Assembly: GCA_021850345.1 (NCBI GenBank)
Contig: JAJZMN010000180.1
Coordinates: forward strand, 1-8,967
Length of the DNA stretch: 8,967 nucleotides
Direction: 5' to 3'
Source of the DNA: Actinomycetes bacterium
Lineage (GTDB): Bacteria > Actinomycetota > Acidimicrobiia > Acidimicrobiales > RAAP-2
Shown here: piece after piece, positions 5,779 to 8,967 of the stretch
How the letters are laid out: each line of letters begins with the position of its first letter
Position numbering within the stretch: the stretch's first letter is position 1
Made by a program: the position numbers and the translations under genes
The notes under the pieces: generated by a model
The model's input: the letters and a program-made list of their open reading frames with translations, nothing else
What the model was told of the DNA's origin: nothing
Databases searched by the model: none

Positions 5779-6540
5779 ATGGAGCTCGAGGGTTCGTCTG
5801 CAATCGTCACGGGCGGCGCGTCGGGTCTGGGTGCCGCCACCGCGAGGGCGCTCGCCGCCGAAGGGGTTCGGGTCACCGTGTTCGACCTCAACGAGGATGG
5901 CGCGAAGACCGTCGCGGGCGAGGTGGGCGGGGACTACGTCGCAGGAGACGTCACTGATCCTGAGCACTGCCAGCAGGCCGTGGATCAGGCGGCGGCGGGC
6001 GGAACCCTGAGGATCGCGGTCAACTGTGCGGGGACGGGCTGGATCGGCCGGGTGATCGACCGCCAGGGCAATCCCCACGAGCTCGCGCCGTTCGAGTTCA
6101 TCCAGCGGCTCAACGTGATCGGCACCTTCAACATCATGACGAAGGCCGCAGCTGCCATCGCGAAGACCGATCCGCTCGACGACGCGGAACGGGGGGTCAT
6201 CGTCAACACCGCGTCGGTGGCCGCGTTCGACGGCCAGATCGGCCAGCTTGCCTATTCCGCGTCGAAGGGCGCGGTGGTGGGCATGACGCTCCCGGCCGCC
6301 CGTGACCTCTCCGTCGTCGGCATCCGCGTCGTCACGATCGCGCCCGGCCTGTTCGACACGCCGCTGTTGGGCATGCTGCCAGAAGAGCAGCGGCGCGCGC
6401 TCGGGGAGTCCGTGCTCTTCCCGAAGCGCCTCGGGGACCCCGGGCGTTACGGCCAGCTGGTTGTCCACATCGCTCGCAACAGCTATCTGAACGGCGAGGT
6501 CATCCGCCTCGACGGCGGCATCAGGATGCCGCCGAAGTAG
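5779..6540 (+). CDS. SDR-family dehydrogenase, probably type II 3-hydroxyacyl-CoA dehydrogenase (HSD17B10-like)
   Basis: A 253-residue classical short-chain dehydrogenase. The Rossmann motif TGGASGLG is at 11-18. D36 at the end of the second strand favours NAD over NADP. NCAG is at 82-85, and the catalytic set is N112, S146, Y159 and K163 (YSASK). Homology starts at this ATG (MELEGSSAIVTGG); the frame is open further upstream, but only through repeats and antisense sequence. The inserted segment at about 127-139 (DPLDDAERG type), the VNTASVAAFDGQIGQ stretch and the PGLFDTPLL segment are characteristic of the HSD17B10 and 3-hydroxy-2-methylbutyryl-CoA dehydrogenase group. That group oxidises 3-hydroxyacyl-CoA in fatty-acid or isoleucine breakdown. 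A FabG-like role is less likely. The stop is 14 bp before the next gene, whose ribosome binding site overlaps it, so the two are probably co-transcribed. Confidence 0.92.
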   Translation: MELEGSSAIVTGGASGLGAATARALAAEGVRVTVFDLNEDGAKTVAGEVGGDYVAGDVTDPEHCQQAVDQAAAGGTLRIAVNCAGTGWIGRVIDRQGNPHELAPFEFIQRLNVIGTFNIMTKAAAAIAKTDPLDDAERGVIVNTASVAAFDGQIGQLAYSASKGAVVGMTLPAARDLSVVGIRVVTIAPGLFDTPLLGMLPEEQRRALGESVLFPKRLGDPGRYGQLVVHIARNSYLNGEVIRLDGGIRMPPK

Positions 6541-6554
6541 GGGGGCTCGTCTCC

Positions 6555-7544
6555 GTGCGCCACGTCGAGGCCGAAGGGGTCCGCCTCTTCCCCGTCGGGC
6601 TCGGCACGTGGCAGTTCGGCGCGGGCGAGTGGGGCTACGGCACGACCTACGCCCAAGAAGTCGCGCCGCGCATCGTGGAGCGATCCCTCGACCTCGGTGT
6701 CGAGCTCATCGACACCGCCGAGCTGTACGCGTTCGGCCGCTCCGAGCGCATCGTCGGCGCTGCGCTCGCGGGACGGCGGGACGAGGCGTTCCTCGCCACC
6801 AAGCTCCTGCCCGTTCTCCCCGTTGACCCGGTGGTGGGCTGGCGGGCACGAGGCAGCCTCCGACGCCTCGGCACCGACCACGTGGACCTCTACCAGCTCC
6901 ACTGGCCGAACCCCCTCGTCCCCGCGCGCCTCGTCGCCGACGCCTTGGCGAAGGTCCTCGACTCGGGGATCGCCCGCCACGTGGGCGTGAGCAACTACCC
7001 GCTCTCCCGATGGGAGGAGCTCGAGCGCCTTCTCGGGCGTCCCGTCCTTTCCAACCAGGTTCGCTACAGCCTGGTCGACAGGGCACCCGAAGGCGAGCTC
7101 CTGCCGTGGGCCCAGGCGAACGGGCGGGTGATCATCGCGTACAGCCCGCTCGGGCAGGGCCTGCTGTCCGGTCGCTACGGTCCAGGACGCCGGCCGACGG
7201 GGCTCCGGGCGAGGACGAGCGCGTTCCGCACGGAGAACCTCCAGCGGGCCGCACCGCTCCTCGAGGTGCTGCAGGAGGTCGCGCGCGCCCATCGCGCCAC
7301 TCCCGCTCAGATCGCGCTCGCCTGGCTCGTCCGGCGCCCGAACGTCGTGGTGATCCCCGGCGCCTCGTCGGTCGAGCAGGCCGAGCAGAATGCCGCGTCG
7401 GCGGACATCGAGCTCAGTGCGGCGGAGGACGACGAGCTCACGGCGGCCTCCGACGCGTACCAGCCCGCGCGCTCGAGCATCGGCGCGGGCGCGAGCCTGG
7501 TGAGCCGCAGGGTCCGCCGCGTGGTCGACGGCCTTCGGGCGTAG
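6555..7544 (+). CDS. Aldo/keto reductase
   Basis: A 329-residue cytoplasmic (beta/alpha)8-barrel NAD(P)H oxidoreductase. The catalytic tetrad is complete: D53, Y58 (DTAELYAFGRSE), K83 (ATKL) and H116 (LYQLHWP). GVSNY (144-148), SNQVRYSL (166-173), AYSPLGQGLLSGRY (195-208) and IPGASS (267-272) are the expected barrel motifs; the last lies where the cofactor phosphate is bound. A strongly basic residue often found just after IPGA is replaced here by Ser, so cofactor preference is uncertain. The GTG start is supported by AGGGGGG at 6539-6545, 9 nt upstream and overlapping the SDR stop. This points to translational coupling with the SDR gene. The substrate cannot be told; the pairing with an acyl-CoA-type dehydrogenase is only suggestive. 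Confidence 0.92.
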   Translation: MRHVEAEGVRLFPVGLGTWQFGAGEWGYGTTYAQEVAPRIVERSLDLGVELIDTAELYAFGRSERIVGAALAGRRDEAFLATKLLPVLPVDPVVGWRARGSLRRLGTDHVDLYQLHWPNPLVPARLVADALAKVLDSGIARHVGVSNYPLSRWEELERLLGRPVLSNQVRYSLVDRAPEGELLPWAQANGRVIIAYSPLGQGLLSGRYGPGRRPTGLRARTSAFRTENLQRAAPLLEVLQEVARAHRATPAQIALAWLVRRPNVVVIPGASSVEQAEQNAASADIELSAAEDDELTAASDAYQPARSSIGAGASLVSRRVRRVVDGLRA

Positions 7545-7582
7545 GCGGGATCCGAGCGCCGTTAGGCTCGTAGGCGTTTTCG

Positions 7583-7608
7583 TCCAGGCGCGTGGCGCCG
7601 GAGGAGGG
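7583..7608 (+). promoter_or_regulatory. lpd ribosome binding site with an adjoining hairpin
   Basis: A strong Shine-Dalgarno, GGAGGAGGG (7600-7608), ends 4 nt before the GTG at 7613 and fixes that start. Just upstream, GGCGC (7587-7591) and GCGCC (7595-7599) form a perfect stem with a GTG loop. With A7586 bulged, TCC (7583-7585) can extend the stem by pairing with GGA (7600-7602), covering the first bases of the Shine-Dalgarno. The rest of the 68-bp gap holds a TANNNT match, TAGGCT (7563-7568), and a weak CGCC/GGCG stem followed by TTTT near 7557-7580. It is therefore unclear whether lpd has its own promoter. Confidence 0.5.
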
Positions 7609-7612
7609 TTCG

Positions 7613-8967
7613 GTGGAGTACGACGTGGTGATCATCGGCGGCGGCCCGGGTGGCTACGCCGCCGCCTTGTACGGGGCGTCAGGCGGGCTGCGCATCGCCA
7701 TCGTCGAGTTCACAAAGGTCGGTGGCACGTGCCTGCACCGCGGCTGTGTGCCGGCAAAGGAATTCCTCGAGTCCGCGGCCGTCTTTCGCACGGTGCGCGG
7801 CGCCGCGGAGTTCGGGATCTCGGCAGGGGAGCCGACGGTGGACTTCGCCGTCAACCAGCGCCGCAAGGTGGCGGTGGTCGATCAGCTCCACCGCGGCCTG
7901 AGCGGGCTGCTGCGGGGGCGGAACGTCACGGTGCTGTCCGGGACCGGCACGCTCCTTCCCGGACGCCGTGTCCGGGTCGTCGACGGCCCGGACGCGGGCA
8001 CCGAGATCGTCGGCCGCCACGTCGTCCTCGCTGCGGGATCGGTGCCGCGGACCCTGCCGGGGCTCGACGTCGACGGCCGGTACGTCCTCACCTCCGACGA
8101 GTTCCTCGAGCTCGAGCATGTGCCGGCCTCGGTCGCCGTCGTCGGCGGAGGAGCCATCGGCTGCGAGTTCGCCTCGCTCCTCTCCGACCTGGGTGCCAAG
8201 GTCACGGTCCTCGAGGCCCTCGACACGATCCTCGCGGGGTGCGACGACGACGTGTCCGCAGCGGTGGCGCGGTCGTTCAAGCGGCGCGGGATCGAGGTCA
8301 TCACCGGCGCACAGGTGAAGGGCCATACGCCGGCTCCCGACGAGTCGCACACGGTCGTCCACCTCGGCGACGGCAGGGAGGTTCCGGTCGAGACCGTGGT
8401 CGTCTCGGTGGGCCGGCGGCCGCGCACCGAGGGCTTGTTGTCCGAGGGCACGTCCGTGCAGCTCGACGAGGGCGGGTCCGTGGTCGTGAACCACCTCATG
8501 CAGACCCACGAGCAGAATGTCTGGGCCGTCGGCGACGTCTGCGCCGGGACGCCGCAGCTCGCCCACGTGGCCTTCGAGGAGGCTGTCCTCGTGATCAAGG
8601 GCATCCTCGGCGAGCCGATGGTGCCCGTCGACTACGAGCGCGTGCCCTGGGCCATCTACTGCCACCCTGAGGTCGCCTTCGCGGGTCTGACCGAGGCGCA
8701 GGCCGTCGCACGAGGCATCCCGGTGCTGGTGAAGAAGGATCCGTTCGGCGGCAACAGCCGGGCACGCATCATCGGCGACACCGAAGGGCTCGTGAAGGTC
8801 ATCGCCGAGCGACTCCCGGACGGGACCGCGGGCAGAATCCTGGGCGTGCACATGGTGGGCCCGTGGGTGACCGAGCAGCTCGGCTCCGGCTACCTCGCGG
8901 TCAACTGGGAGGCCACGCCCGCAGAGGTCGCACAGTTCATCCAACCGCACCCGTCGCTCTCCGAGTC
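7613..8967 (+). CDS. lpd: Dihydrolipoyl dehydrogenase (E3), 3' end cut by the window edge
   Basis: FAD flavoenzyme that reoxidises the dihydrolipoyl groups of 2-oxo acid dehydrogenase complexes with NAD+. 451 codons are visible and the frame is still open at 8967; family members are about 460-475 residues, so only some 10-25 residues are missing. The FAD dinucleotide motif GGGPGG is at 9-14. The redox disulfide is C40-C45 in GGTCLHRGCVPAK. The NAD-binding motif GGGAIG is at 178-183 and the second FAD contact AVGDV at 305-309. The catalytic H446 with E451 (HPSLSE) lies at the very edge. The GTG start has an excellent Shine-Dalgarno 4 nt upstream. The PAK after the second cysteine and the Ser in HPS (usually Thr) are mild variants. 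This is the natural partner of aceE. A related FAD disulfide reductase such as mycothione or mercuric reductase is less likely given HPSLSE and the general fit. Confidence 0.93.
   Translation, partial: MEYDVVIIGGGPGGYAAALYGASGGLRIAIVEFTKVGGTCLHRGCVPAKEFLESAAVFRTVRGAAEFGISAGEPTVDFAVNQRRKVAVVDQLHRGLSGLLRGRNVTVLSGTGTLLPGRRVRVVDGPDAGTEIVGRHVVLAAGSVPRTLPGLDVDGRYVLTSDEFLELEHVPASVAVVGGGAIGCEFASLLSDLGAKVTVLEALDTILAGCDDDVSAAVARSFKRRGIEVITGAQVKGHTPAPDESHTVVHLGDGREVPVETVVVSVGRRPRTEGLLSEGTSVQLDEGGSVVVNHLMQTHEQNVWAVGDVCAGTPQLAHVAFEEAVLVIKGILGEPMVPVDYERVPWAIYCHPEVAFAGLTEAQAVARGIPVLVKKDPFGGNSRARIIGDTEGLVKVIAERLPDGTAGRILGVHMVGPWVTEQLGSGYLAVNWEATPAEVAQFIQPHPSLSE

Noticed and set aside
7545..7612. Firm terminator between the aldo/keto reductase and lpd
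   Set aside because: Only a 4-bp CGCC/GGCG stem with a 12-nt loop before TTTT is seen, too weak to call; lpd may be co-transcribed with the two genes before it.
7679..8950. 423-codon open frame on the minus strand opposite lpd
   Set aside because: Antisense shadow of lpd, which has all FAD, NAD, disulfide and active-site motifs in the plus frame.
1..8967. tRNA, rRNA, insertion sequence, attachment site or phage genes
   Set aside because: I saw no tRNA-like cloverleaf, transposase motif, terminal inverted repeat pair or phage protein in the window.

Overview
The window is high-GC DNA with frequent GTG starts and a pyruvate dehydrogenase E1 of the single-chain AceE type. It also has a secreted protein that joins a GH25-like domain to CWB2 repeats. 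Together these suggest an actinobacterium, most likely of the Acidimicrobiia or a relative. The taxonomic call is inference from protein style; no rRNA or other marker is present.

Layout. A secreted cell-wall-type protein (60-2231, +) has a candidate promoter and a strong ribosome binding site, and its signal peptide is built on a 12-bp tandem repeat. It converges on aceE (2428-5145, -). The roughly 200-bp junction holds three consecutive tandem arrays of 16, 19 and 18 bp, three copies each. Two of them are complementary to one another, so the junction can be drawn as a layered, concentric inverted repeat. Divergent from aceE across 64 bp is rnhA (RNase HI, 5210-5665, +). It is followed at once by a fourth array, four copies of 15 bp. 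Next come an SDR dehydrogenase of the type II 3-hydroxyacyl-CoA dehydrogenase kind (5779-6540, +) and an aldo/keto reductase (6555-7544, +), tightly coupled as a probable two-gene operon. Last is lpd (from 7613, +), cut by the window edge about 20 codons before its expected end.

Function. AceE (E1) and Lpd (E3) are two of the three components of pyruvate dehydrogenase. They lie on opposite strands, with three unrelated-looking genes between them, and no E2 gene is visible. It may lie beyond 8967. The SDR fits fatty-acid or branched-chain acyl-CoA oxidation. The aldo/keto reductase substrate cannot be told from sequence.

The genes are ordinary housekeeping and envelope genes, and I did not find a convincing new multi-gene system. 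The unusual material is non-coding and compositional: five short tandem arrays in 9 kb, four of them lying at or just after the end of a gene; the nested inverted repeat between the convergent genes; and a marked excess of ACA threonine codons in the secreted protein compared with its neighbours. Several genes also lack a normal Shine-Dalgarno sequence and may be leaderless.
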